From an uncultured Ferrovum sp. (GTDB taxonomy: Bacteria > Pseudomonadota > Gammaproteobacteria > Burkholderiales > Ferrovaceae), in NCBI GenBank assembly GCA_903893215.1, contig CAITLJ010000035.1:70283-134282 (forward strand): DNA of 64,000 nucleotides, read 5' to 3'. The translations under genes and the position numbers were made by a program. A model generated the notes under the pieces. The model searched no databases. It was given only the letters and a program-made list of their open reading frames with translations, and was not told the origin of the DNA. Positions 46,704 through 55,147 of this stretch are shown here, piece after piece. Positions within the stretch are counted from its first letter, which is position 1. The number at the start of each line of letters is the position of its first letter.

Positions 46704-49127
46704 TTATGCCCCATTCTCTGGCGCCGCCCGATCATCCTGCGTGCCAGTCGCGCCTTCCGGTGCAACTCGCAGCATGGCCAGCACGCCCCCAGGCAGCAGG
46801 GGCTTTTCTGGTATCTGCTGGGCGCCGACCAAGCGCAGACTCAGGCCCGGCCGTCCCAGCAGCACCACGCGCAGACCGGGCATTGCCGCCAGCCGGGCAT
46901 GCACTTGCGGCAGCCCGGCAAAGCCCTGCGCCAGAATGGCCAAGGCAAACGGTGCCTCCTCCAGCGCAGGCCCAAGATCATCGGCAAGCGCCACATGCCG
47001 CACCAGCGCACCGGCGGCATGCAGCATCCGTTGCAGACTGGCGGCCGCACCGTGATGGCTTTCGATCAGCAGCACACGCAAGGGCTGTGACCGCTGAAGG
47101 ACCGGTATCACGGGGGTCGCGTCGCTGATCGCCAGCGAGAGATCAAACTGAAAGCAGGTGCCCTGCCCGAGACGGCTGTCAACGGTGATCTCACCGCCCA
47201 GCAGCTCGACCAGTTGCCGCACGATGGCCAACCCCAGGCCACTGCCGCCGAATTCGCTGGCTTGCAGTTGCTCTGCCTGACTGAAGGGTTCAAACAGGCG
47301 ATCCACATCGCGCCCACTCAACCCTGGGCCGGTATCGCGTACCGAAAAGCGCAAGTCCACGCGGCGCTCCAGCGTCCTGAGGCACTCGATCTTCAATACC
47401 ACGTCACCGCGCAGGGTGAACTTGCATGCATTTTCGGTCAGGTTCACCAGCACCTGAGTCAGGCGCATGCCGTCACCGATCAGTACGGCCGGCGTTTGCG
47501 GGTCCAGGTCGCAGACCAGTTCGACAGGCTTGTCACCCAGTCGCGGCACGCTCGCCACCAGAACATCGTGCAGCACTGTCTCGATGAAGAAAGGATGACG
47601 CTCGACCACCAACCGGCCCGCTTCGATCCGCGACAGGTCGAGGATATCTTCCACCAGCCGCAGGAGACGATGCGCTGCACCGCTCGCCTTGTCGACCTGA
47701 CCTTGCTGTGCCTCGGACAGCGGACTGCGGCGCAAGCCCGCCAGCAGGCCCAGCACGGCATTCATCGGCGTGCGGAACTCATGCGTCATGCTGGCCAGAA
47801 AGACGGTCCTGGCGCGCGCTGACTGCGACGCCTCCTGATTGAGCTGGATCAGGCGGCGCTCCGAAGCCAGCAGCTCGCGTGTACGACGGTCCACAACGTC
47901 CCGGATGGCGCGCGCGCGATACAGGCTCTGGAACTGCAACCGGGCCAGCAGCAAACTGATCAGGAGCCCTGCCAGCAGCGTCACCCGACTTGCGGTGCGC
48001 CCGGCGCGCAGATGTCCCTCCGGTGCCTGCACCACCGCCAACCAGTTGCGCCCGCCCAGTTCAAAGTGACGCTCCACGCGGAAGCCGTGCGGCACGGTGA
48101 CCGGCACCTCACCCGCCACACCGGGTGGGTATAGCCTCTGCAAACCGTCAGGAGACTGCGCATCGAACAACCGCACCGCAAGCGTCTGGCGCTGCGGCTG
48201 GACGGCTTCGACAAGGCGGTCAACACGCAACACCGCCAGCACAAACCCCCGCAAGGCCGACGGGTTGACCGGCACCGACCCGGTCAACCCGTCGCCGGCC
48301 GAGTGCGTCATTTGCGTCGGGAGGGCATACACCGGACGCGCGAAGAGTACACCGGGTGCTGCCGACGGCTCCTGCACCAGCTGGATAGGGCCAGACAGCT
48401 GCAGCTCGCCACTCGTGCGCGCCGCCTGCAGCACCTGAAGGCTCACCGGGGTGGAGCCCAGGTCGAAACCAGACGCCCGCTCGTTGGACAGTCTGGGCTC
48501 CACAAACCAGACCGGAAAATATTCGGCACGCGGCGTGATCGGCCGCAACTGCCCAACATGCACCGGATCCGCCTCCGTGAGCGCGAAACCGGCAAAGCCA
48601 TCGGCTGCAGCCCGCGCCTGGAGCACCGGCACGTCGTCTGGATGAATCAAGGGAACCCATTCCAGGGCACGGATCAGCGGTTGGCGCATCAGGATGGCGT
48701 GCGTGCTGCGGGCAAATTCAGCGCGTGTTACCTCCTTGCGCTGATCAAACAGGTTCGCCACAGCCACCACACCGTCGACGGCACGCGCCAGATTCGCCTC
48801 CAGCAGCGTCAGGCGGGCCTCTGCCTCGCTGGCGAGCGAAGCCTGCGCGGCTTGATCCTCCAGCTGCCGCACCCGGATCACCAGCACCAGCGTCACCACC
48901 AGCCCCGCCATCAACACGGCCAGCCAGGGATGGGCAGCAGGTGCACGGACCACCCGCCAGGTATTCAGCACACGCGCCACGGCGCGGAATCGATTCAGGC
49001 AGGCAAACAAGGTTTTCAAGGACGTGGCAAAAGTCGGAACGGGCAGTGAACGATGCGGGATGACCGGCAGACCGAATACCCGGGCGGGGCTGATCTTACT
49101 GAAAAAGCGACCTGACCCTGCCGACAA
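46704..49127 (-). CDS. CHASE-domain hybrid histidine kinase with degenerate receiver domain
   Basis: A membrane sensor kinase (up to 807 residues). Transmembrane segments lie at about residues 67-86 and 381-396 and enclose a periplasmic CHASE domain. A short coiled coil leads to HisKA with His449 (MTHEFRTPMNAVLG). HATPase_c follows, with the N-box VNLTENACKF, DTGPGLSG and GGSGLGLAIVRQL. A C-terminal receiver-like domain (about 683-790) starts VLLIESHHG, lacks the acidic pair, and has no Asp at the acceptor strand (ALAILAQGF). TTG 49127 is the furthest start in frame; no ATG precedes the first membrane helix, so the true start is uncertain. CHASE ligands are unknown. Confidence 0.88.
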   Translation of the reverse strand: MSAGSGRFFSKISPARVFGLPVIPHRSLPVPTFATSLKTLFACLNRFRAVARVLNTWRVVRAPAAHPWLAVLMAGLVVTLVLVIRVRQLEDQAAQASLASEAEARLTLLEANLARAVDGVVAVANLFDQRKEVTRAEFARSTHAILMRQPLIRALEWVPLIHPDDVPVLQARAAADGFAGFALTEADPVHVGQLRPITPRAEYFPVWFVEPRLSNERASGFDLGSTPVSLQVLQAARTSGELQLSGPIQLVQEPSAAPGVLFARPVYALPTQMTHSAGDGLTGSVPVNPSALRGFVLAVLRVDRLVEAVQPQRQTLAVRLFDAQSPDGLQRLYPPGVAGEVPVTVPHGFRVERHFELGGRNWLAVVQAPEGHLRAGRTASRVTLLAGLLISLLLARLQFQSLYRARAIRDVVDRRTRELLASERRLIQLNQEASQSARARTVFLASMTHEFRTPMNAVLGLLAGLRRSPLSEAQQGQVDKASGAAHRLLRLVEDILDLSRIEAGRLVVERHPFFIETVLHDVLVASVPRLGDKPVELVCDLDPQTPAVLIGDGMRLTQVLVNLTENACKFTLRGDVVLKIECLRTLERRVDLRFSVRDTGPGLSGRDVDRLFEPFSQAEQLQASEFGGSGLGLAIVRQLVELLGGEITVDSRLGQGTCFQFDLSLAISDATPVIPVLQRSQPLRVLLIESHHGAAASLQRMLHAAGALVRHVALADDLGPALEEAPFALAILAQGFAGLPQVHARLAAMPGLRVVLLGRPGLSLRLVGAQQIPEKPLLPGGVLAMLRVAPEGATGTQDDRAAPENGA

Positions 49128-49182
49128 ATTGCCGCCAGACCGCTTACAGCCATGCCGAAAGAAAGAGCCAGCAAATTTATTG

Positions 49183-49192
49183 ACTAGGCATT
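49183..49192 (+). repeat. Shared upstream decamer, copy 1
   Basis: ACTAGGCATT lies 58 bases before the DHp-like gene and recurs at 50118-50127 at a similar distance before the HTH-receiver gene. It could be a shared regulatory element; a chance match within 1 kb cannot be excluded. Confidence 0.3.
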
Positions 49193-49250
49193 AAGTAAAT
49201 CTTTGGCCTTCGCTATAGCGGCAGCGCCGGATGGTTTGCTACCCTCAGAT

Positions 49251-49988
49251 ATGGACATTGAACAACAAAAACTGCAAGCCATTGTCGATCTGGGCTTGCT
49301 CACTCGGGTCGCTTGCCACGAAATCAACAATCTCGTGGCAAGCCAGCAAGGGTTTTTGCGCATCTTGCAACGGTCATCACCCGACGACCCCGGCCGGGGG
49401 CGCTGGCAGGAGCAATTGCTGGCGGTGAGCAACGAATTGGCCATCCTGGTGCGCGGGTTGCAGTCACGCGCGCATGCTTCGGCACCTTCTCCCGGGCTGA
49501 ACCCTGGCTGGCAAGCCGGCAGCGCGGTGCGCGTGATTGCCGACGCGACCAGGGCCGCGGGTGCCGAACCGGGCGAACTGGAAATCCAGCGCATGGTCGG
49601 CCTGCTGGCCGAACTGGCTGCCCTGAACGAGCAGACCCTGCCCACGCATTGCCAACTCGGCGCCCTTCCCGATCTGGGCGGTGCTGGTGAACCTATTTTC
49701 GGTATGCTGGCCGACCCCTTCGAAGCGGTCGCGGTGAGCTTGACGTGCATGCAACCTGACCAGGCCGTCGAGGCGCTGCGTCGCGCCGCCGACGTGATCC
49801 TGCCGGGCGTGGCGGCCGGCGAGACGGCCTGGCGCTGCGCCTTGCTGGCGTCATTGCTGCGCCAGGCGAGCGCCGATGTGGTGGTTGAACATGCCCACGA
49901 AGGAATAGTGCGACTGCACTTGCTGCTACCACGACGCGCCGCCCATGAGGCCTTGCCACGCAACACTAAACCCCCTATAGGGACTTGA
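49251..49988 (+). CDS. Degenerate histidine-kinase-like (DHp/ChpT-like) protein
   Basis: A 245-residue soluble protein without a clear named family. The N-terminal helix pair resembles a kinase dimerisation and phosphotransfer domain: ACHEINNLVASQQGFLRIL, with His23 in an H-E-I-N-N box. The rest has a HATPase-like ending (EGIVRLHLLLPRR) but no N-box Asn, D-x-G-x-G or glycine-rich lid, so ATP binding is unlikely. This layout recalls the phosphotransferase ChpT. ATG 49251 is preferred over the open frame from TTG 49203. It lies divergent from the hybrid kinase gene and upstream of HTH-receiver and HDOD genes. Phosphotransfer is inferred. Confidence 0.6.
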   Translation: MDIEQQKLQAIVDLGLLTRVACHEINNLVASQQGFLRILQRSSPDDPGRGRWQEQLLAVSNELAILVRGLQSRAHASAPSPGLNPGWQAGSAVRVIADATRAAGAEPGELEIQRMVGLLAELAALNEQTLPTHCQLGALPDLGGAGEPIFGMLADPFEAVAVSLTCMQPDQAVEALRRAADVILPGVAAGETAWRCALLASLLRQASADVVVEHAHEGIVRLHLLLPRRAAHEALPRNTKPPIGT

Positions 49989-50190
49989 CTTTTTAGGTTC
50001 AAACGAATTAAACAGTGTTTACCCCTGCAGAATGATTTGAATATCGCAGGTTCCAGGAATAGAATCGAGGATATAGTTTGAACGCGCAGCGGATTGAATA
50101 GTACAAAACTCAATCCAACTAGGCATTGCTGGAGGTTCAAAACCCAAAATTCATTCCGAAATATTCAGTAATCTCAGGCCGTCCCATTAC
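49989..50190. promoter_or_regulatory. AT-rich spacer with repeated GTTCAAA elements upstream of HTH-receiver gene
   Basis: About 200 bases, markedly more AT-rich than the flanks. GTTCAAAC (49997-50004) has an exact inverse GTTTGAAC (50076-50083), and GGTTCAAA recurs directly at 50135-50142. The decamer ACTAGGCATT (50118-50127) is shared with the spacer before the DHp-like gene. These are candidate sites for the HTH-receiver protein itself. No clear sigma-70 pair was recognised. Confidence 0.45.
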
Positions 50191-50772
50191 ATGACCAAAA
50201 CCGATCTACGCGACAAGAGCTATCTGACGCCCAACCAGGTAGCAGAGCGACTGATGGTGTCGCCAATCACCGTGCGCGGCTGGGCGCTGCGAGGATTACT
50301 TAAGGCAGAAGTCACGCCCGGCGGCCATCGTCGCTTTCTGATCTCCGAAGTCGAACGCTTCTCCCGCGAACGCCACACGCATGACCGTCAGCGACCGCAG
50401 CGGGTGCTGATCGTCGATGATAACCAGAGCCTGGCGCGCTACCTGCAGGACTTTCTCATCTCCAGCGGCTACAGCACCGAAACCTCCTTTGACGGCTTTG
50501 ACGCCGGCTGGAAGATGCAATCGTTCCAGCCTGACATCCTGCTGCTCGACCTGATGATGCCGCGCCTGAATGGCTTTGACGTCTGCCGCCAGGTGCGCAA
50601 CAACCCGGACACCCGTCATGTACGCGTGATCGCCATGACCGGCTATCCCAGCCCGAGTAACGAAAACCGCATCCTTGCCGAGGGTGCCGAGCGATGCCTG
50701 AACAAGCCGATCGATGAAGCCCTGCTGATGAGCGCACTCGGTGCCGCAGTGATCGGAGACCAGGGCCGCTGA
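50191..50772 (+). CDS. MerR/excisionase-type HTH protein with C-terminal receiver domain
   Basis: A 193-residue response regulator with reversed order. Residues 10-60 are a MerR/BldC-like winged HTH (YLTPNQVAERLMVSPITVRGWALRG with TPGGHRRF). Residues 69-185 form a complete receiver domain: VLIVDDN acidic pair, acceptor Asp in LLLDLMMPRLNG, Thr in AMTGYP and Lys in CLNKPID. It can thus be phosphorylated, unlike the receiver-like tail of the nearby hybrid kinase. The gene lies between the DHp-like and HDOD genes. DNA-binding control is inferred. Confidence 0.88.
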   Translation: MTKTDLRDKSYLTPNQVAERLMVSPITVRGWALRGLLKAEVTPGGHRRFLISEVERFSRERHTHDRQRPQRVLIVDDNQSLARYLQDFLISSGYSTETSFDGFDAGWKMQSFQPDILLLDLMMPRLNGFDVCRQVRNNPDTRHVRVIAMTGYPSPSNENRILAEGAERCLNKPIDEALLMSALGAAVIGDQGR

Positions 50773-50794
50773 ACGGCAGGCGCGGCGGGCAGAC

Positions 50795-51691
50795 ATGAAT
50801 CCGTATCTTGACGAATTGATGTCGCAGCCCGCCAAGTTGCCTACGGTCCCCGAAGTGGTCCGGGGCATCATGGAGAGTTTTGGCGACGAGCAACTGTCGA
50901 TCGAAACCCTCAGCCAGCAAATCAGCCTCGACCCGGTGATTGCGGCAAAGCTTCTGCGCCTTGCCAACTCCGCCTACTACCGCAGTCAGCGCCAGATCCT
51001 GAGCGTGGATGAATGCCTGTTGCTGCTCGGCATGACGACCGTGCGCAATGTGGTGCTGGGCTGCGGACTCAAAGAGACCTTCGCTCCCCTGCCGGGTCTC
51101 GATCTGCGCGGGCTCTGGCGACACAGCGTCCATACCGCCTGCGTTGCCCGCTGGCTGGCGCGCGCGATGGGCCACGACGCCGAACTGGCGTTCACGGTCG
51201 GACTTATGCAGTCGATCGGACAACTGCTCATCCACAAGGCCCTGCCCGAGCGGGCGGCGCAGATTTCGGCGGTGATCGAATTGCAGGCACCCGGACGTGC
51301 GGCGATTGAACAGCGCGCCCTGCATTTCCATTTTGGCGAGGTCTCTGCAGCCCTCGCGCGCAGCTGGAACCTGCCGGAAGGCCTGGCTGCCACGCTCGCC
51401 GAGGTGCCTCTGCCCCTGCGCAACCAGACCCCGGACCGAGTGGCCGCCATCGTTCATCTCGCTTCCTGGTGCGCATGGCGCAGTACTGCCACGGCGGGTG
51501 CAGCTTCCACCCTCAGCAATGCGAGCGACACCGGATACCCTGCCGGTGTGGCGGAAGCGATCGGGCTGGGTTGGTGCTGGTGGCCCGCCTCCCTCGACGC
51601 GCTCGCCCCCGCCGGGCTTCCACCAGGACGCCGCGGCCGTCTGCCGGAGGTGGGGGAAGTGACGGCTGGGCTGGAAGAATTGTTGCACTGA
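50795..51691 (+). CDS. HDOD domain protein
   Basis: A 298-residue HDOD protein. The domain covers about residues 12-210: LPTVPEVVRGIMESF start, LSQQISLDPVIAAKLLRLANSAYYR, and LLLLGMTTVRNVVLG. The HD position reads GLMQSIGQLLIHKA, where Gln-Ser replaces the catalytic His-Asp, as expected for this non-catalytic relative of HD-GYP domains. HDOD proteins are signalling adaptors. The C-terminal 70 residues are Gly/Pro/Trp-rich and unassigned. It follows the HTH-receiver gene by 22 bases. Confidence 0.88.
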   Translation: MNPYLDELMSQPAKLPTVPEVVRGIMESFGDEQLSIETLSQQISLDPVIAAKLLRLANSAYYRSQRQILSVDECLLLLGMTTVRNVVLGCGLKETFAPLPGLDLRGLWRHSVHTACVARWLARAMGHDAELAFTVGLMQSIGQLLIHKALPERAAQISAVIELQAPGRAAIEQRALHFHFGEVSAALARSWNLPEGLAATLAEVPLPLRNQTPDRVAAIVHLASWCAWRSTATAGAASTLSNASDTGYPAGVAEAIGLGWCWWPASLDALAPAGLPPGRRGRLPEVGEVTAGLEELLH

Positions 51692-51764
51692 AGCGCCATC
51701 TGGTTGGCAATACCCCCGGCTGCACTATCCGCCCCTGACCCCACATCTGCCCCCTGACCACGCC

Positions 51765-52481
51765 ATGACCATAGAAATCAGCGAAGCTGCCGGCGTGCGC
51801 AGCCTGCACTTCGGCACCCCATGGGTGCAGGGTGCCATGCGCGTGGCGCGCCCATGGGCACTCGAACTGGAATACACCCGCGACATGTTGCTGCCGCTGC
51901 TGCTCCGCCCCGATGACTGGCCGCAGCGGGTGCTGATGGTTGGTCTGGGCAGTGGGTCGCTGGCCAAATTCCTGTATCGCCATCGTCCGCATTGCATGCT
52001 GCACGTGGTTGAGCTTGACCCCCAGGTGATTCAGGCGGCCCACCAGCATTTCAAGTTGCCTGCTGCGGATGCCCGCTTGCAGGTCAGTGCCGCCGATGGC
52101 TTCGAATGGGTGAAGCAGGACACTGAATGCTACGACCTGATCCTGCTCGACGCCTTTGATCTCAATGCACGTGCCCACCGTCTCGAGTCAGCGGAATTTT
52201 ATGCAGCCTGCCAACAACGTCTGCGGCCGGAGGGCTGGATCGCCTGTAACCTGCTCACGCTGCATCGCAGCCATGCCGCCACGCGGCGGGCCCTTGCCAG
52301 CGTATTCGGCAACGGACTCCATTTGCTGCCCCCCTGCGCGGAAGGCAATGTGGTGGCACTGCTTGCCTCTGCGCCGTGGCAAGCGCCAGACTTCAGCGAA
52401 CTGCGCACACGCGCTGCGCTGTTGCGCAAACAAACCCAACTCAGCCTATTGCCGTTGATTTCACGTATGGAACAGTGCTGA
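51765..52481 (+). CDS. Spermidine synthase-like protein
   Basis: A 238-residue Rossmann-fold protein of the polyamine aminopropyltransferase family. The cofactor loop is VLMVGLGSGSLAKFL, the acidic residue is in VVELDPQVIQAA, and the following segments read VSAADGFEWV and YDLILLDAF. The active-site motif is GSGS rather than the usual GGGxG, and the N-terminal beta domain is short. It may therefore be a methyltransferase-like relative rather than a true spermidine synthase. It is followed after 19 bases by the glutathione peroxidase gene. Confidence 0.78.
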   Translation: MTIEISEAAGVRSLHFGTPWVQGAMRVARPWALELEYTRDMLLPLLLRPDDWPQRVLMVGLGSGSLAKFLYRHRPHCMLHVVELDPQVIQAAHQHFKLPAADARLQVSAADGFEWVKQDTECYDLILLDAFDLNARAHRLESAEFYAACQQRLRPEGWIACNLLTLHRSHAATRRALASVFGNGLHLLPPCAEGNVVALLASAPWQAPDFSELRTRAALLRKQTQLSLLPLISRMEQC

Positions 52482-52500
52482 AGCCTGTCAGGAGACCTGC

Positions 52501-52992
52501 ATGACCAAGCTTTACGACATTCCGCTGCAACGACTCGATGGCAGTGCCGATCACTTGCAGAATTATCGCGGCCGGGTGTTGCTGGTCGTGAACGTGGCCA
52601 GCCGTTGCGGCTTCACGCCGCAGTATGCCGGGCTGGAAGCCTTGTACAAGGCCAATCATGCGGCGGGGCTCGACGTGCTGGGCTTTCCATGTAACCAGTT
52701 TGGCGGCCAGGAACCTGGCTCCGCCGAGGAAATCGCCAGCTTCTGCAGCACGCGCTTCGAAGTCAGCTTTCCCGTGTTTGCAAAGACCGATGTGAACGGG
52801 GCCGACGCCCATCCGCTGTATCAGCATCTCAAGCACGCAGCGCCCGGCCTGCTCGGCACCGAGGGTATCAAGTGGAACTTCACCAAGTTCCTGATCGGCC
52901 GCGACGGGCAGGTGCACGCGCGTTATGCGCCCACTGACACGCCGGAACGGATCGCCCGCGACCTGCCAGCGCTGCTCGTCACCCCCGCCTGA
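52501..52992 (+). CDS. Glutathione peroxidase family thiol peroxidase
   Basis: A 163-residue thioredoxin-fold peroxidase (BtuE/GPx type) that reduces hydroperoxides. The peroxidatic Cys is in NVASRCGFTPQY. The second block FPCNQFGGQEPGSAEEI supplies the catalytic Gln and a Cys, and the Trp-Asn pair is in IKWNFTKFLIG. It uses Cys rather than selenocysteine; bacterial forms commonly take electrons from thioredoxin. No signal peptide is seen, so it is cytoplasmic. Confidence 0.95.
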   Translation: MTKLYDIPLQRLDGSADHLQNYRGRVLLVVNVASRCGFTPQYAGLEALYKANHAAGLDVLGFPCNQFGGQEPGSAEEIASFCSTRFEVSFPVFAKTDVNGADAHPLYQHLKHAAPGLLGTEGIKWNFTKFLIGRDGQVHARYAPTDTPERIARDLPALLVTPA

Positions 52993-53059
52993 CGGCAACC
53001 GCCCTGCGGCGGGTGATTCACCGCGAAGCGGATGCGGTGTCCGACATGCGGCGGAGCGC

Positions 53060-54760
53060 TCAGGCCACCCGGGCCAGGGCAGCAAAGAACCTGACCTGCT
53101 GTTCGGGTGGCAGTTTGGCATGCGCCCGGTTCAGCCCGCTCAGCACCGCACGAATCGAGGCATTCACGATATTGGCGTGCTGCCCGGCGCCGAATGTGGT
53201 GCCAGGCAGGCCCTCCACAGCGATTTCGGCAAAAGCGATCGCCGTGGCGTCCGCCCCCTGCCCCATGCTGCGCTCCTCGTAGGACTGCAGCGTGGCACGC
53301 GCCTGCACCGCCTGCAGCAGGGCATCGATCGGTCCGTTACCCACACCGCGCATCACGTGTTGAATGCCACCGGCACGCACCGTCAGCACCAGCACCGAGC
53401 GCTCGCCCTCGGCACCGAGGTGATGCGATACGTAGCTCAATGCCTGATCCGCCTGCAAATATACCCGGTTGAACAGCGCCCACAACTCGGGGGCCTGCAC
53501 CTCGCCTCCTGTGGTGTCGGTCAATGTCTGGACGGCACCGCTGAACTCCACCTGCAGGCGGCGCGGCAGCACAACGCCATAGTGACTTTCCAGCAGCCAG
53601 GCCACCCCGCCCTTGCCGGACTGGCTATTGACGCGAATGATCGAATCATAGGTGCGGCCAAGGTCAGCCGGGTCAACCGGCAGGTAAGGAACCTGCCAGA
53701 GCGTGTCGGGCGCCTGAACCGCCATGCCTTTGCGGATCGCATCTTGATGCGATCCAGAGAAAGCCGTAAAGACCAGATCACCAACATAGGGGTGGCGTGG
53801 GTGAATTGGCAACTGGGTGCACTCTTCGCTGATCCGGGCAATCTCGTTCAGGTTGCTGAAATCCAGACCCGGATGCACGCCCTGGGTGTACAGATTGAGC
53901 GCCAGGGTGACCAGGTCGACGTTTCCGGTACGTTCACCATTGCCGAACAGGCATCCTTCCACCCGGTCGGCGCCGGCCAGCACCGCCAGTTCCGCTGCAG
54001 CCACGGCAGTACCGCGATCGTTGTGGGGGTGAACGCTCAGCACAATGCTGTCACGCCTGGCCAATCGGCGATGCATCCACTCGATCTGGTCGGCATATAC
54101 ATTTGGCGTGGCCATTTCCACGGTAGCGGGCAGATTGATGATCACCTTCTGCGCGGGCGTGGCACGCCACTCGGCCGCCACCGCATCACACACCTGGCAG
54201 GCAAATTCCAGTTCGGTGCCGGTGAATGTTTCCGGGCTGTATTCAAACTGCCACTGCGTGCCCGGCTGTGCCTCGGCCAGCGTGCGGATCAGGCGGGCAC
54301 CGTCCACGGCAATCTGCTGCACACCAGCCTTGTCCAGACCGAACACGGTCTGGCGAAAATTCGGTGAGGTCGCGTTGTAAAGGTGCACGATCGCGCGTTT
54401 CGCACCCCGCAGGGACGCCATGGTGCGGCGGATCAGGTGGTCGCGCGCCTGGGTCAGTACTTCGATGGTGACGTCATCCGGAATGTGGCCGCCTTCGATC
54501 AGCTCGCGCACGAACCCGAAATCAGTATCGGATGCCGACGGAAAGGCCACCTCGATCTCTTTGAAACCGATGGCCACCAAGGTCTGGAACATGCGCAGTT
54601 TGCGTTCTGCGTTCATCGGTTCGAAAAGCGCCTGATTGCCGTCGCGCAGGTCGGTGGACATCCAGATCGGCGGCGCAGTCAGGGTGCGCGATGGCCAGGT
54701 GCGGTCCGGCAAGTCAACGGGAGGAAAGGCACGGTATTTACGATCAGGTTGCTTCAGCAT
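53060..54760 (-). CDS. leuA: 2-isopropylmalate synthase LeuA (long form)
   Basis: The 566-residue enzyme condenses acetyl-CoA with 2-ketoisovalerate, the first step of leucine synthesis. The metal-site block [22 protein letters not shown] and [15 protein letters not shown] are present, and [12 protein letters not shown] is conserved. The C-terminal regulatory domain (about residues 430-560) includes [24 protein letters not shown] and is intact, so leucine feedback inhibition is expected. ATG 54760 has GGAG seven bases upstream. It is the long form seen in actinobacteria and many proteobacteria. A Leu-rich leader precedes it. Confidence 0.97.
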   Translation of the reverse strand: MLKQPDRKYRAFPPVDLPDRTWPSRTLTAPPIWMSTDLRDGNQALFEPMNAERKLRMFQTLVAIGFKEIEVAFPSASDTDFGFVRELIEGGHIPDDVTIEVLTQARDHLIRRTMASLRGAKRAIVHLYNATSPNFRQTVFGLDKAGVQQIAVDGARLIRTLAEAQPGTQWQFEYSPETFTGTELEFACQVCDAVAAEWRATPAQKVIINLPATVEMATPNVYADQIEWMHRRLARRDSIVLSVHPHNDRGTAVAAAELAVLAGADRVEGCLFGNGERTGNVDLVTLALNLYTQGVHPGLDFSNLNEIARISEECTQLPIHPRHPYVGDLVFTAFSGSHQDAIRKGMAVQAPDTLWQVPYLPVDPADLGRTYDSIIRVNSQSGKGGVAWLLESHYGVVLPRRLQVEFSGAVQTLTDTTGGEVQAPELWALFNRVYLQADQALSYVSHHLGAEGERSVLVLTVRAGGIQHVMRGVGNGPIDALLQAVQARATLQSYEERSMGQGADATAIAFAEIAVEGLPGTTFGAGQHANIVNASIRAVLSGLNRAHAKLPPEQQVRFFAALARVA

Positions 54761-54780
54761 GAGAGTGCTCCAGCGCGGGC

Positions 54781-54807
54781 AAAACAGGGGTATCCCCACC
54801 AGTGGGG
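54781..54807 (-). terminator. Candidate leuA attenuator with two exclusive hairpins
   Basis: On the minus strand, CCCCAC can pair with GTGGGG (54794-54807), or the same GGGG can pair with the following CCCC (54787-54797) to give a short stem followed by TGTTTT. The two stems share one strand and so exclude each other, as in an attenuator. The stems are short, so strength is uncertain. Confidence 0.5.
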
Positions 54808-54845
54808 CGGGAAAGGCAACGGCAAAACGAACGGGGGGGGGAGGT

Positions 54846-55013
54846 TTAGATGTGCGCTGCGCGCAGCAGCAACGCCTGCAGGGGCAGCAGCAGGCCACCA
54901 GGCAGGACAACGCCATCCCGCAGCACAGCGGCGGCGTGACCGCGGCTTACCGTTGCCGCTGCAGGACGCAGGGCATGGGGCATGGCTGACGATCGATGGG
55001 GCAGACTGGACAT
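54846..55013 (-). CDS. leuL: Leucine-rich leader peptide of leuA
   Basis: A 55-codon open frame 85 bases upstream of leuA, on the same strand. Residues 41-50 read [10 protein letters not shown], seven Leu in ten, and the frame stops soon after. This is the arrangement of a leucine leader peptide, in which ribosome stalling at Leu codons controls transcription into leuA. The start is uncertain: ATG 55013 lies only eight bases past a possible -10, and ATG 54983 is an alternative with no clear Shine-Dalgarno. No protein function is expected. Confidence 0.68.
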   Translation of the reverse strand: MSSLPHRSSAMPHALRPAAATVSRGHAAAVLRDGVVLPGGLLLPLQALLLRAAHI

Positions 55014-55020
55014 GCCTTGA

Positions 55021-55049
55021 CTCTAAATCAACATGGCGGGGACGGTCAA
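55021..55049 (-). promoter_or_regulatory. Candidate leu leader promoter
   Basis: Minus-strand TTGACC (55044-55049) is followed after 17 bases by TTAGAG (55021-55026). The -35 is good and the -10 poor. If used, transcription would begin at or next to the leader ATG. Confidence 0.4.
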
Positions 55050-55147
55050 CGCACAGGCGGGCGCGGGGTAGGCGGTGGCTTGTCGCCAACCACCGGCCGG
55101 CCACGCCCGGACGGGCGCGGCCGGCCGGTGCTGCCGTTCATGCAGGA

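Noticed and set aside
50795-51691. Cyclic-di-GMP phosphodiesterase (HD-GYP)
   Set aside because: The HD pair is Gln-Ser and no GYP motif exists; the fold matches HDOD instead.
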